Shown in pieces: positions 23,813 through 31,424 of a stretch of 62,762 nucleotides of DNA. The notes under the pieces are model-generated. The model saw nothing but the letters and a program-made list of their open reading frames with translations, was not told the origin of the DNA and did no database searches. How positions within the stretch are numbered: the first letter of the stretch is position 1; every line of letters starts with the position of its first letter. The position numbers and the translations under genes were made by a program. Source of the DNA: a virus; the IMG/VR virus record IMGVR_UViG_3300037091_000423, positions 1 through 62,762 of that record; one strand, given 5' to 3'.

Positions 23813-24034
23813 CTATAACCAAAACCAATTAACATCCCTGCGCAGCTTAACAATACAACTGACAGGGACTCGCTCTTGAAGCTCACTTATTTGTTCGTTT
23901 ATGTGTGGGTATCTAAGTTTGGGAATTACTACGATGACATTGCCATCTTCTTCCATAACTTTGTGGTCTTTGATACCCCAAGCAAGTAAGAGCTTGCTAA
24001 TTTGGTTTTTGTTTATGGGTTGAAAATTAAACAT
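23813..24034 (-). CDS. Hypothetical protein, 73 aa
   Basis: Not recognised. ATG 24032-24034 overlaps the stop region of the vWA gene, so coupled to it. MFNFQPINKNQISKLLLAWG then strands (GNVIVVIPKLRY). Ends in WFWL. Confidence 0.6.
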   Translation of the reverse strand: MFNFQPINKNQISKLLLAWGIKDHKVMEEDGNVIVVIPKLRYPHINEQISELQERVPVSCIVKLRRDVNWFWL

Positions 24035-24824
24035 TGTCCTTCTTATCCGTTTCATCTGCTGGGGGCGTTTTCTTTGCGTATTTCTTTAGCAGATTAGATT
24101 CTTCTTCTTTCAATTCATCTTGGTCAACACTAGCATAGAAGTTTTGAACGCTAGTTTTGTGCATGAGCCTTTCGCTCATGTAATTTCGTGTTCCGATATT
24201 TTGACTAGCCGTAGACATAGTAGCTCCTGCTGCAGTAGCTACCCAAGCTTGCGTATTGCCGGCCGACATACCTAAACTTCTTGACTCTTCGAAAGCATCT
24301 TTACAACCCATGAATGTAATGGTCCATTTGCCAGTTTTCTCTAACTCTTCTACTCTTGACTTTAGAAGCTTTCTACCTTCTTCTCCACCATATCTCTTAG
24401 AAGCATTTTCTTGACCATCTGTAACGACGATCATTAAAACACCAACGTCTGGTTGATCTAGATCAGTGGCCTCTTTTACAAGGCGATCGATTGTATCGCC
24501 AATTGCGTCACGAAGAGCTGTAGAGCCATTCGGCTTATATTCATTGGCGGGAAACTCATCTACTTTATTTACGTCTTCGTTGAAGGTATGAAACGTCACA
24601 TCATCAGCGAACGAAACAAGCGTGACGAGTGTTTCAACTCCAACTGGATTCTCACTTCCATGAAGTAACTTCTTTGTGATTGCTTTGGGGTCGTTTGATT
24701 CATTTTTTAATGTCTGAATTTGTTCGTTAAAGTTGTTGATCGCCTGCTCTCTAATAGAACCCATTGAACCACTCTTATCAAGAATGATAGCTGCATAGGT
24801 TTTAATCTTTTTAGTATTCTCCAT
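24027..24824 (-). CDS. von Willebrand A domain protein, 265 aa
   Basis: MIDAS DKSGSMG near residues 17-23, Thr in GSTALRDA near 98, Asp in VTDGQENAS near 132. Whole-length vWA with a short helical C-terminus; resembles the TerY/CoxE-like single-domain proteins. Metal-dependent protein binding; may act with the Ro60 protein or the AAA ATPase (inference). AGGAGATAAT before ATG. Confidence 0.86.
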   Translation of the reverse strand: MENTKKIKTYAAIILDKSGSMGSIREQAINNFNEQIQTLKNESNDPKAITKKLLHGSENPVGVETLVTLVSFADDVTFHTFNEDVNKVDEFPANEYKPNGSTALRDAIGDTIDRLVKEATDLDQPDVGVLMIVVTDGQENASKRYGGEEGRKLLKSRVEELEKTGKWTITFMGCKDAFEESRSLGMSAGNTQAWVATAAGATMSTASQNIGTRNYMSERLMHKTSVQNFYASVDQDELKEEESNLLKKYAKKTPPADETDKKDNV

Positions 24825-24887
24825 TATTATCTCCTAAATTTTCCCACCTTTCAAGTGGATTTGTCTATAATGATATATGTTCTTTAT

Positions 24888-25106
24888 CTAGAGAATTTTT
24901 TCAGCATTGTGTATTTTTAGAAACTTATATAACTTTCTGTTACCGCCAATAACCAATGTGAATATGGGAAATTTTTCATCTACCAGAGATTTTAAAATTA
25001 TTAGATCTTCGGCTGTGAGGTTAGTTGGAATTTTGTAATAACTATCGAAAAGAAAACCTTCTACTTTTAAACAAGTTTCAGTTAGGAAGTGTGCTAGAGT
25101 TACCAC
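24888..25106 (-). CDS. Hypothetical protein, 72 aa
   Basis: GTG 25104-25106 is chosen because AAGGAGG lies five bases upstream. Mixed helix/strand; unknown. Overlaps the previous gene by 29 bases. Confidence 0.62.
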   Translation of the reverse strand: MVTLAHFLTETCLKVEGFLFDSYYKIPTNLTAEDLIILKSLVDEKFPIFTLVIGGNRKLYKFLKIHNAEKIL

Positions 25107-25467
25107 GTTTTCCTCCTTTTCTTTTCTTATGAGGTTGTGGTATTATTTCTGGAGTGTCTGTGTGATGGCGAATGCCACTTGATTTCATTCGCCCTATATC
25201 ATCTGTTTTTACAGCTTCAGGTAACTGTTGTTTTAATTCTATCATATGGGCTTGTGTTGCTAGAGCAGATTCGGCCTCAATGCAATTAGTGTTCTTTTTA
25301 CACCATTGCCAATTAAAATGCCAAAAGATGTGAATAAGAAATTCATTAACGTTTACTTTGATTCTAAAAAGAGATCTCATTCCGTTTGGTGTCGAGATGG
25401 ATAGAAAAGAGAAATCTATTGAATTTGATTCAAGAGCGAGTATAAACGGCAAAAAACTTATGAACAT
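25078..25467 (-). CDS. Hypothetical protein with hydrophobic N-terminus, 129 aa
   Basis: CAGGGG before ATG. First 25 residues are hydrophobic (FISFLPFILALES), possibly a membrane anchor; then Trp-rich, then a basic C-terminus (KKRKGGKRG). Function unknown. Confidence 0.6.
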   Translation of the reverse strand: MFISFLPFILALESNSIDFSFLSISTPNGMRSLFRIKVNVNEFLIHIFWHFNWQWCKKNTNCIEAESALATQAHMIELKQQLPEAVKTDDIGRMKSSGIRHHTDTPEIIPQPHKKRKGGKRGNSSTLPN

Positions 25468-25479
25468 ATTAACCCCTGT

Positions 25480-25623
25480 TTACTTCATTATTTCAGCTAG
25501 TAATTTTAGGGCTTCTAGCCTAATTTTATAATTTTCTGTTGAAGTAACTGCCCCCTCAGTAGTTGCGGCAATAATTAATCGCTTCAATTCTTCTTCTATA
25601 TATTTTTCTATAGATGCTAACAT
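25480..25623 (-). CDS. Small helical protein, 47 aa
   Basis: GAGGAG before ATG 25621-25623. Reads as two helices (IEKYIEEELKRLIIAATTEG and YKIRLEALKLLAEIMK). First gene downstream of the tRNA-like Y RNA. Function unknown. Confidence 0.62.
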   Translation of the reverse strand: MLASIEKYIEEELKRLIIAATTEGAVTSTENYKIRLEALKLLAEIMK

Positions 25624-25654
25624 ATTAGCTCCTCAAATAAACTAGCAAGCAATG

Positions 25655-25778
25655 ATAAAAGCTGTGTCTTCCAATTGTGTGTCTGCCACATTCCACCACC
25701 GGGTAGCTTACGCTACGGGGGCAGGCTTCGAACCTGCAATATCAATTTCTCGATAATCTCTTATCGTCAGCTAGTCTT
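25655..25778 (-). ncRNA. YrlA-type Y RNA with circularly permuted tRNA-like module
   Basis: On the minus strand: 5' arm AGCTG, 11 nt, TTATCG as in the Ro60-linked elements; outer helix AGCTG/CAGCT; anticodon-like helix AATTG/CAATT; T-arm GCAGG TTCGAAG CCTGC; acceptor-like helix CCCCGTAGC/GCTACCCGG (two C-C mismatches) capped by a GTAA loop; then a Leu-type D-arm GTG GAATGTGGCAGA CAC. The T half precedes the D half, so the ends open at the anticodon side. Bacterial YrlA Y RNAs are known to carry such tRNA mimics. It follows tRNA-Leu(TAA) directly. Confidence 0.7.
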
Positions 25779-25863
25779 TACCGCAGGAGAGACTTGAACT
25801 CTCACGCCGTTTACACAGCAACGATTCTTAAGACCGTTGTGTCTGCCATTTCACCACTGCGGC
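25779..25863 (-). tRNA. tRNA-Leu(TAA) copy 1
   Basis: Acceptor GCCGCAG/CTGCGGT, anticodon arm ACGGT CTTAAGA ATCGT, long variable arm, T-arm GAGAG/CTCTC. Confidence 0.92.
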
Positions 25864-25864
25864 A

Positions 25865-26059
25865 TTATGTTTCATCTTCTGGAACTTCTTCAAAATTCTC
25901 TTCGTGCCATCCAGCAAAGAATTTTCCAGTAACCATTTCCATTAAAATAATATGACCAGGCATATTGGGAATTTCTCCAAAATATATGTAGGTCACATTT
26001 TGCTTAAATGGATATAGATTCTCATCGCCTATAAATCGTATTAAAGCGTATTGTCTCAT
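25865..26059 (-). CDS. Small SH3-like protein, 64 aa
   Basis: FKQNVTYIYFGEIPNMPGH then LMEMVTGKFFAGWH: SH3-like. TGA/ATG spacing places it directly after 26060-26362; its stop is next to tRNA-Leu(TAA). Function unknown. Confidence 0.6.
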   Translation of the reverse strand: MRQYALIRFIGDENLYPFKQNVTYIYFGEIPNMPGHIILMEMVTGKFFAGWHEENFEEVPEDET

Positions 26060-26362
26060 TTATGCTTTAATCTCTTGCGCATAATATTCAGGGACAGTTT
26101 CTGCCTCAACGGAAAATTCTTTCACCGTGCCCGTTCCATCTCTTACAAGAATTTTATCTAAATTACCACGCTTGACGATTGTATATTCGCCACTATCATT
26201 GTCATCTTTTTCGCATGCTTTTTCTGCAGCATCTTGAAAACTCAATGCGCGAATGCTAAGCCACTCAGGACCGAATTCTGGAATTTGATATTCAAAGAGA
26301 GGTTTGCATCTATCAGTGCTAAAATGATATTCACCACACTTGAGACATTTCTCGTATGCCAT
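26060..26362 (-). CDS. Zinc-finger protein, 100 aa
   Basis: N-terminal CLKCGEYHFSTDRC (about residues 6-19) as a knuckle; then a basic alpha/beta part (SFQDAAEKACEKDD). Function unknown. Located directly after two Leu tRNAs. Confidence 0.66.
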   Translation of the reverse strand: MAYEKCLKCGEYHFSTDRCKPLFEYQIPEFGPEWLSIRALSFQDAAEKACEKDDNDSGEYTIVKRGNLDKILVRDGTGTVKEFSVEAETVPEYYAQEIKA

Positions 26363-26374
26363 ATTATTCCCTTT

Positions 26375-26457
26375 TGCCGGAGACGGGAATTGAACCCGTA
26401 CGCCTTGCGGTGCGAGGTTTTAAATCTCGTGCGTCTGCCTAGTTCCGCCACTCCGGC
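26375..26457 (-). tRNA. tRNA-Leu(TAA) copy 2
   Basis: Acceptor GCCGGAG/CTCCGGC, anticodon loop TTTAAAA with stem CGAGA/CCTCG (one A-C mismatch at the loop), long variable arm, T-arm ACGGG/CCCGT. Confidence 0.88.
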
Positions 26458-26461
26458 CTAT

Positions 26462-26545
26462 TACCGCCACTCGGACTTGAACCGAGAATGAGCTTTCGCT
26501 CGCTAGTTCTTGAGACTAGTGTGTCTGCCATTTCACCATGACGGC
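26462..26545 (-). tRNA. tRNA-Leu(CAA)
   Basis: Acceptor GCCGTCA/TGGCGGT, anticodon arm CTAGT CTCAAGA ACTAG, variable arm GAGCG/CGAAAGCTC, T-arm CTCGG/CCGAG. Confidence 0.92.
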
Positions 26546-26546
26546 G

Positions 26547-26876
26547 TCAATCTGGATTCTTATATGTCTTTCTAAAAATGATATCAATAATACTATGCTC
26601 TAAAAGGTGTCCAACCATGAAGGCCACTAATGGATAGACGACTTTTTCGTTTCCGCCTACACGCCAATCTCTATTTCTTTTCAGACCATCGACTGACCAT
26701 ATCTTATCATAATTAGCCGGGTAAATAGTGAAATAAAGTCCATTCCAAAGATACCCTCTCCAATCTTCATCATCTACATTTATGTCGCCAATTACTTCAG
26801 CTATTTCTCTATATGATATAAACAGCGAACCTACTCCGCTTGCACTAATCGGTCTTTCACCAGCAGTTTTATACAT
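26547..26876 (-). CDS. Hypothetical protein, 109 aa
   Basis: Start ATG 26874-26876 (MYKTAGERPISASGVG) has GGAAG just upstream and lies beyond the previous stop; the longer frame to 26933 overlaps. WRGYLWNGLYFTIYPANYDK and VYPLVAFMVGHLLEHSIIDI; ends IIDIIFRKTYKNPD, the recurrent tail. Confidence 0.55.
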   Translation of the reverse strand: MYKTAGERPISASGVGSLFISYREIAEVIGDINVDDEDWRGYLWNGLYFTIYPANYDKIWSVDGLKRNRDWRVGGNEKVVYPLVAFMVGHLLEHSIIDIIFRKTYKNPD

Positions 26877-26898
26877 AGACTTCCGAAGACTTAGATTG

Positions 26899-27288
26899 TT
26901 ATGGGCATTCATGTCCGAGGTCGATTTTTTCATGGAGTGGTATCGTCTTAGCCACCTTGTAATAAGGTCTAGCTTGCCTATATCTTTGCTCAGTCTCTTT
27001 AAATGATTGATAATCCTTTGCTTTTATTCTAGCCAGCGCTAGTCTAGCATCTGCTAGTGTTTTGAATATAAGAGGCTCACGTTTGTAATACCCGTATCTC
27101 ACATTTATAGTTTTGTATTGGATTTCATCATTGACGGTTATTTGATAACGACCATCACAATATTTAATGACCTGATACTTGTTATCGTTAACCTGATGCC
27201 AATATTGTTCAGAAATTTCAATTTCACCAGGGAAAGGATAAACTGGTGGATATTTTTTTTCTTCTGGACAACCGCAAGGATCTTTCAT
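26899..27288 (-). CDS. Hypothetical protein, 129 aa
   Basis: MKDPCGCPEEKKYPPVYPFPG then strands (YQVIKYCDGRYQITVNDE) with Arg-rich helices. N-terminal CxC could bind metal. Function unknown. Confidence 0.62.
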   Translation of the reverse strand: MKDPCGCPEEKKYPPVYPFPGEIEISEQYWHQVNDNKYQVIKYCDGRYQITVNDEIQYKTINVRYGYYKREPLIFKTLADARLALARIKAKDYQSFKETEQRYRQARPYYKVAKTIPLHEKIDLGHECP

Positions 27289-27289
27289 T

Positions 27290-27484
27290 TCATTTCCTTA
27301 CTATTTGCTCATAGCGTTGATGTTGATAGTGATGCGGAGTCGGCATAATACTAGAAAGCCATACGAAGAGAAATGAAGCAAAAATGGCAACTGAAATTAT
27401 AACTAAGATTTCTTTCCACGCTTCTTTGCAGAGGCGGATTTGTTCTCTTAGTTTAGTCGCGCCTCTCTTTATCATTTCTGTCAT
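27290..27484 (-). CDS. Single-pass membrane protein, 64 aa
   Basis: Basic N-terminus then a membrane segment (ILVIISVAIFASFLFVWLSS, about 26-46) and a His-rich tail. Overlaps the bS21 gene by 32 bases. Function unknown. Confidence 0.62.
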   Translation of the reverse strand: MTEMIKRGATKLREQIRLCKEAWKEILVIISVAIFASFLFVWLSSIMPTPHHYQHQRYEQIVRK

Positions 27485-27692
27485 AGTTCGGCTTTTTATG
27501 CTTCACCTTCAACATCCTTCTTGCATGCTTGTGAACTACATCACGAATCTTCGTGTGTTCGATCATGCTTGGCTTTATGAAGTATTCCTTCTTCCGGTAA
27601 TCCTTCAAAATGCCTTCTTTCTCCTGTAACTTCTTAAACCTCCGGATTGCCGAGTCAATTGTTTCATTTTCCCCGACACTTATAAAAGCCAT
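27453..27692 (-). CDS. rpsU: Ribosomal protein bS21 homologue, 79 aa
   Basis: Residues 1-70 follow bS21: ISVGENETIDSAIRRFKK, GILKDYRKKEYFIKPS, HKHARRMLKVKHKK (compare IKVRENEPFDVALRRFKR and [20 protein letters not shown]). bS21 sits near the 16S 3' end and helps mRNA start-site pairing, so a phage copy could steer ribosomes to phage mRNAs (inference; phage bS21 genes are known). GGAG before ATG. Confidence 0.9.
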   Translation of the reverse strand: MAFISVGENETIDSAIRRFKKLQEKEGILKDYRKKEYFIKPSMIEHTKIRDVVHKHARRMLKVKHKKPNYDRNDKERRD

Positions 27693-27712
27693 ATTAACTC
27701 CTTACTCTCTAT

Positions 27713-28666
27713 CTATGCTAATCTAGCGTATTTATAACCAATTTCGTCGTTGCCTTCTGTAACTACTGAGATTGTCAAACCAGAATTTTCTGCATTCGGT
27801 GCATAGGTTCTAGCCACTGTCGTACTAGCTATTGCTACTGTTGTAGAATCGTTGGGTTTTATGGTGGCTGAAAATCCAGGAGTGCCGGCCATTGTGACTT
27901 TAAGCTTAATAGCAACATCAGTAGCTTTATCGGCGTTCAGTAATAGAACTTGAATACCAGTTGCGTGTGTTCCAAAAAACGGCCCTCCAACTAAGCCTGG
28001 GTCTATCCCATTAGCCGCAACGTTAAACCAAACATAATACTGTCGATCAGTTCCATTATAGATCGTGAAATATTTGCTGTTTAATGTAAGAGCTGGTATG
28101 CAGGTTACTTCTTCAACTTGTGCCGTATTTAAGTGCGAATAAGATGTTCTACCATCATCCCAAACATAATAGAATTGCTGATTTGGATCTAATGGGTCAT
28201 ATAAATCAAAATAGGCATTTTGCCAATTTACATTGTCAGTGCTTACTTGAACTTGAGTATTAGGAGCGATTAAGTTCCATAACACTTGAACTTGAACTTG
28301 ATTGACCCAATTACTTCTAACGTATAATCCACCAATTGTGATATAATCATATGACGGATTATCTGAAGGAATAAGTTCTAGAATTAAACCAGCCAACGCA
28401 TTAAGTCGCTGATCATATTGGTAATAACCTCTTGAATCTCGCCCACTAAAACTTAAAGCACCAGCAACATTTATTATAGTAGCGGCAGCAATTACTGCAC
28501 CAGTTATAGTTTCCAAGTTAGGATTAAAACTTGTTGTTTGTAATGTTGTTGCAGCTCCGTTTAACGCAGCAATACCAGAAGCTGTATACCTGAAAATTGC
28601 GCTTCGAGAAGTTATAGCGATTCCGCTTAATACAGCTCTGCCAGAAGCTATGTATGTATAAATCAT
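27713..28666 (-). CDS. Probable virion/tail-fibre or decoration protein, 317 aa
   Basis: N-terminal pseudo-repeat YTYIASGRAVLSGIA then FRYTASGIAALNGAA, short beta turns as in fibre shafts. The rest is Ala/Thr/Asn-rich beta (VQVQVLWNLIAPNTQVQVST; TVAIASTTVARTY), as in phage adhesins. AAGATAATAT at 28684-28692 then GGAG before ATG 28664-28666. A surface role is inference. Confidence 0.6.
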   Translation of the reverse strand: MIYTYIASGRAVLSGIAITSRSAIFRYTASGIAALNGAATTLQTTSFNPNLETITGAVIAAATIINVAGALSFSGRDSRGYYQYDQRLNALAGLILELIPSDNPSYDYITIGGLYVRSNWVNQVQVQVLWNLIAPNTQVQVSTDNVNWQNAYFDLYDPLDPNQQFYYVWDDGRTSYSHLNTAQVEEVTCIPALTLNSKYFTIYNGTDRQYYVWFNVAANGIDPGLVGGPFFGTHATGIQVLLLNADKATDVAIKLKVTMAGTPGFSATIKPNDSTTVAIASTTVARTYAPNAENSGLTISVVTEGNDEIGYKYARLA

Positions 28667-28672
28667 TAAATG

Positions 28673-28981
28673 TTACTCCGCTATATTATCTTGATCATTT
28701 ACGCAGTAGCATTTACCAGTTAGCGGATACAATTTGCAGACAGTTGGCCTGAAGCTATAGATTTTGCAAGCCGTAATATTGGGATCAGTAGCACTAGTTT
28801 CTAAGAATGGGCAGATACCCTCTAGTTTATATTGTCTTCTGTCAGGATGATAGACGGCTTTGTGTTGTTCCCATTTTCCTTCTAGTTGAAGAATATAACG
28901 GAACATGTCAAATTCTGTTGGATGTAATGGAATGTCGTGGCAACACTTACCACAGCGAATACATCTAAACGTCCCCGACAT
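28673..28981 (-). CDS. YkgJ/UPF0153-family Cys-rich protein, 102 aa
   Basis: CIRCGKCCHDIPLHPTEFD at the start, CPFLE in the middle, CKIYSFRPTVCKLYP and CYC near the end: the eight-Cys pattern of the UPF0153 (YkgJ) family of putative metal/Fe-S proteins. Cytoplasmic; reaction unknown. GTCGGGGACG before ATG 28979-28981. Confidence 0.82.
   Translation of the reverse strand: MSGTFRCIRCGKCCHDIPLHPTEFDMFRYILQLEGKWEQHKAVYHPDRRQYKLEGICPFLETSATDPNITACKIYSFRPTVCKLYPLTGKCYCVNDQDNIAE
28684..28692 (-). promoter_or_regulatory. AAGATAATA motif before fibre-like gene
   Basis: Sits inside the last codons of the YkgJ-like gene, followed by a separate GGAG and ATG. Confidence 0.5.
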
Positions 28982-29222
28982 TTTCTTCGTTTTCGTCTAC
29001 CCAAACCATTGCGCCTTTGGGTATATCTTTGACGTTCTCTGTGACGACTAATTCACCAGTTGACTCTCTATGCCACACAATAACTGTATTGCCTTTTATA
29101 TTGTCTACAACTACACCTTCACGATCTTTCAAAATTGCAAGAAGAGCCCTCACAAAAATTACAAAGGCAGCCTTGTTGAAGTCATCCTCTGTGACGTTAT
29201 TATAAACTTCGTCTATGATCAC
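28965..29222 (-). CDS. Hypothetical protein, 85 aa
   Basis: GTG 29220-29222 with AAAGGAAATGAA upstream. Strands in the C-terminal half (NTVIVWHRESTGELVVTENV). Function unknown. Confidence 0.6.
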   Translation of the reverse strand: MIIDEVYNNVTEDDFNKAAFVIFVRALLAILKDREGVVVDNIKGNTVIVWHRESTGELVVTENVKDIPKGAMVWVDENEENVGDV

Positions 29223-29223
29223 T

Positions 29224-29400
29224 TCATTTCCTTTCCTTTATGTCGGTAATTGCGGGACTCTCGTTTAGAATATGCTTTTTGATGAAAAGAAGAAAGCGCA
29301 TGGTCCAATCTCCGATCCACGTGCGGCCAATCATTAACCATTCATCTTCTTCGGTTTTCTCTAGCGTCACTGGGATGCCGCATATTTTAGCGCTCAGCAT
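29224..29400 (-). CDS. Hypothetical protein, 58 aa
   Basis: ATG 29398-29400 follows AAGGATAATAA. WLMIGRTWIGDWTMRFLLFIKKHI is hydrophobic, perhaps membrane-associated. Its stop overlaps the ribosome site of the next gene. Confidence 0.55.
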   Translation of the reverse strand: MLSAKICGIPVTLEKTEEDEWLMIGRTWIGDWTMRFLLFIKKHILNESPAITDIKERK

Positions 29401-29581
29401 TTATTATCCTTATGTTTTTTGAGTCTTTGAGGCAGTAGCTACCTTGAACATCTTCGCCAAGATATTCACACATGCAATATGCCATGTGTCCCCAGGATTG
29501 TCCGGGTATAAAATCTTCACAACTATAACAATTACGAGATTTTAGTAGATTGATGACTTCAGTCTTCGTGGTATTCGGCAT
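29387..29581 (-). CDS. LLK-CxxC family protein, 64 aa
   Basis: TTKTEVINLLKSRNCYSC opens the protein, then CMCEYL and CLKDS. A member of the expanded Cys family (helix with LLK, CxxC, later C-x-x-aromatic). Likely binds one metal ion. Function unknown. Confidence 0.68.
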   Translation of the reverse strand: MPNTTKTEVINLLKSRNCYSCEDFIPGQSWGHMAYCMCEYLGEDVQGSYCLKDSKNIRIINAER

Positions 29582-29849
29582 AGCCTATGATTTCACATAC
29601 AATTTCAGCTAAGTCAGGTAGAGCTTGATTTACCCCGTCGTTTTGAAGAATAGCCTCAGCACAGAGCACTTCTTCTTTTTCTATCCACTCTTTACATTTC
29701 CGCCAGAGTAATTCTTTTTTACCAGCGAGTTCGATTCTCTCGAATCTCTTACCTTCAGGATCATTCTTGGCTATGTGGTCGTCAATTTCTTTTTGGGTAT
29801 GCGTCATGCAAAAGGCTTCCCATGCTTCGCCGAGACCCATTAGAGCCAC
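29559..29849 (-). CDS. Hypothetical protein, 96 aa
   Basis: Helical, Lys/Glu-rich (KKELLWRKCKEWIEKEEVL). ATG 29847-29849 within the end of the upstream gene. Function unknown. Confidence 0.6.
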   Translation of the reverse strand: MALMGLGEAWEAFCMTHTQKEIDDHIAKNDPEGKRFERIELAGKKELLWRKCKEWIEKEEVLCAEAILQNDGVNQALPDLAEIVCEIIGYAEYHED

Positions 29850-30064
29850 TCCGTTACATGAGGTTCGTTATCTTCCCAAAAAATTGTGCAGCCTATAGGA
29901 TCATGAATCTGTTCTCTAATGCAGGAGCATAAATCTTCGAACTTCCAGCCATCGGGAGGCCATGCGGGTAGACTAGTTGGAAGAACGTCGTAATCTTCGA
30001 GCTTGCGGAGACCGTTTTTACATTTCTTGCAGTTAAGTGCACGAGAATATCTATATTGCCTCAT
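29840..30064 (-). CDS. Cys-rich small protein, 74 aa
   Basis: CKKCKNGLRK near residue 12 and CSC near 48, consistent with a metal site. Pro/Trp-rich middle (LPAWPPDGWKFEDL). Function unknown. Confidence 0.58.
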   Translation of the reverse strand: MRQYRYSRALNCKKCKNGLRKLEDYDVLPTSLPAWPPDGWKFEDLCSCIREQIHDPIGCTIFWEDNEPHVTEWL

Positions 30065-30119
30065 GAAATTAAATATGCTGTGTATGACAGTTTGGACAAA
30101 GTATTCGCAGATTGCTTAA

Positions 30120-30204
30120 TGCGGAAAGGGGGATTTGAACCCCCACGGGTTTGACTCCACTAGGGCCTAAGCCTAGCGCGGCTGCCGGGTTACGCCATTT
30201 CCGC
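30120..30204 (-). tRNA. tRNA-Leu(TAG)
   Basis: Acceptor GCGGAAA/TTTCCGC, anticodon arm CTAGG CTTAGGC CCTAG, long variable arm, T-arm GGGGG/CCCCC. The upstream HNH ORF stops within its anticodon stem. Confidence 0.93.
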
Positions 30205-30646
30205 GTTTTCTACAACTGAATGTTTCAGTTTGGCTGTGACAATTCGGACATATGATCCGAAGGTTACTTAGCCTGTTATCCTTTCTATTACCATTTATGT
30301 GATCAATCTGTAGAATCAAAGGATGATTATTCCAGAAAGTGGCCAATCCACAGACTTCACATTTTTCTTCTTTTAAGCTATATTCAAATAGCCTATCTTT
30401 AAATTGTGTTTTCCATCCTCGTTTGCCATTTAGAATCAAAACAATTTTTATGAATTCTTCTTTTGTAAATTTCTTTGAAGAGCTTTTACCTTTGCCACCT
30501 TGATTAGGTTTCCATAGACCAAAAATTTTTGCATATCTTTTGAAAGTCTTGTAGTCGACCCTGGGCTCGTATTTAACCCAAGCCTGTCTCATAGACAAAC
30601 TAGATTCTATGCAAGTGGCCATTATTTCTTTGATAATCTTTATCAT
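30173..30646 (-). CDS. HNH endonuclease, 157 aa
   Basis: C-terminal core CEVCGLATFWNNHP, LQIDHINGNRKDNR, RIICPNCHSQTETF. The N-terminal half (MRQAWVKYEPRVDYKTFKRY) looks like a DNA-binding helix bundle. AAGATAATC three bases before ATG. Last nine residues are encoded inside tRNA-Leu(TAG). Confidence 0.85.
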   Translation of the reverse strand: MIKIIKEIMATCIESSLSMRQAWVKYEPRVDYKTFKRYAKIFGLWKPNQGGKGKSSSKKFTKEEFIKIVLILNGKRGWKTQFKDRLFEYSLKEEKCEVCGLATFWNNHPLILQIDHINGNRKDNRLSNLRIICPNCHSQTETFSCRKRGNGVTRQPR

Positions 30647-30648
30647 GA

Positions 30649-30657
30649 GATTATCTT
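30649..30657 (-). promoter_or_regulatory. AAGATAATC start-site motif
   Basis: Two to three bases before ATG 30646, no ribosome site. Confidence 0.48.
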
Positions 30658-30696
30658 GTGAGACGCATTAGATTTTTATCTTATACGTTTGACTTT

Positions 30697-30781
30697 TGCA
30701 AGGTAAGGGATTCGAACCCTTAGGACATAAGTCCGGCACCTTCTGAAGATGCTGCGTCTACCAAAATTTCGCCAACCTTGC
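30697..30781 (-). tRNA. tRNA-Leu(CAG)
   Basis: Acceptor GCAAGGT/ACCTTGC, anticodon arm GCATC TTCAGAA GGTGC, long variable arm, T-arm AAGGG/CCCTT. Confidence 0.93.
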
Positions 30782-30786
30782 ATTTA

Positions 30787-31023
30787 TCAATGATCTATGC
30801 GTTTAGCATTAAAAATGCTTCGAATTAATTCCTTTAGATCCTCATTCGTGCCTAACTTAGCGTCATAGGCGTCATATTTCCCACTGCTATAAGCAAAGGC
30901 TTTAGTGTCATAATTGAAGTTGAAGGAAAAGACTTTGCCCTGATATTCTACATCCCACCAGTTAGTAGCATTTTCACCTGCGTTCTCAAAACCTGTGCTT
31001 GTATATGCAATCCAAACCTTCAC
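30787..31023 (-). CDS. Hypothetical protein, 78 aa
   Basis: GTG 31021-31023 just after AAGATAAAT; the overlapping ATG is out of frame and stops after 13 codons. Strand-rich (WWDVEYQGKVFSFNFNYDT), tail ELIRSIFNAKRIDH. Function unknown. Confidence 0.6.
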   Translation of the reverse strand: MKVWIAYTSTGFENAGENATNWWDVEYQGKVFSFNFNYDTKAFAYSSGKYDAYDAKLGTNEDLKELIRSIFNAKRIDH

Positions 31024-31025
31024 TC

Positions 31026-31034
31026 ATTTATCTT
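31026..31034 (-). promoter_or_regulatory. AAGATAAAT start-site motif
   Basis: Three bases before GTG 31023. Confidence 0.45.
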
Positions 31035-31260
31035 AGTAATTGTCGAATAGAACATTGCCTTTGTTTTCTTTTTTAGGCCTTATGGATACTGGCAATGTCG
31101 GATCCCATTTAAATTCTGGTCTGAAACTACCATCACCATCGCTATAAATGGCCACGATACGTGAGCTACCCATTTGCCCCAATTTTTCCATGTATCTTAA
31201 CATGCCCAGAAAAGCGGCAACCCATTTATCATTCATCTCACATTCGATAGTAAACTTCAT
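31033..31260 (-). CDS. Hypothetical protein, 75 aa
   Basis: ATG 31258-31260 overlaps the upstream stop (ATGA), so this start is preferred over TTG-type starts at 31284. Strands plus GDGSFRPEFKWDP. Function unknown. Confidence 0.62.
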   Translation of the reverse strand: MKFTIECEMNDKWVAAFLGMLRYMEKLGQMGSSRIVAIYSDGDGSFRPEFKWDPTLPVSIRPKKENKGNVLFDNY

Positions 31261-31424
31261 CTGGTTTGCTCTGGACCGTTCCAAATCCGTTCAATGGTGT
31301 GCTTCAGTCCGTAGTTAGCAATCTCAGTTGCGATATTGATCTTGAGAACTGAACTGAGGATTGCGCCGATGATGAGAAGGGCAATGAATGCCCAGAAGAT
31401 AGCTCGGACAACGTCGTAAAACAT
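31257..31424 (-). CDS. Single-pass membrane protein, 55 aa
   Basis: TTAGGAGG before ATG 31422-31424. Membrane segment about residues 5-27 (VVRAIFWAFIALLIIGAILS). Coupled to the next gene. Function unknown. Confidence 0.68.
   Translation of the reverse strand: MFYDVVRAIFWAFIALLIIGAILSSVLKINIATEIANYGLKHTIERIWNGPEQTR

Noticed and set aside
25673-25747. Permuted functional tRNA-Leu
   Set aside because: No usable anticodon with U33 can be assembled, the variable region is class I, and the acceptor has two C-C mismatches. The Y RNA reading explains more.
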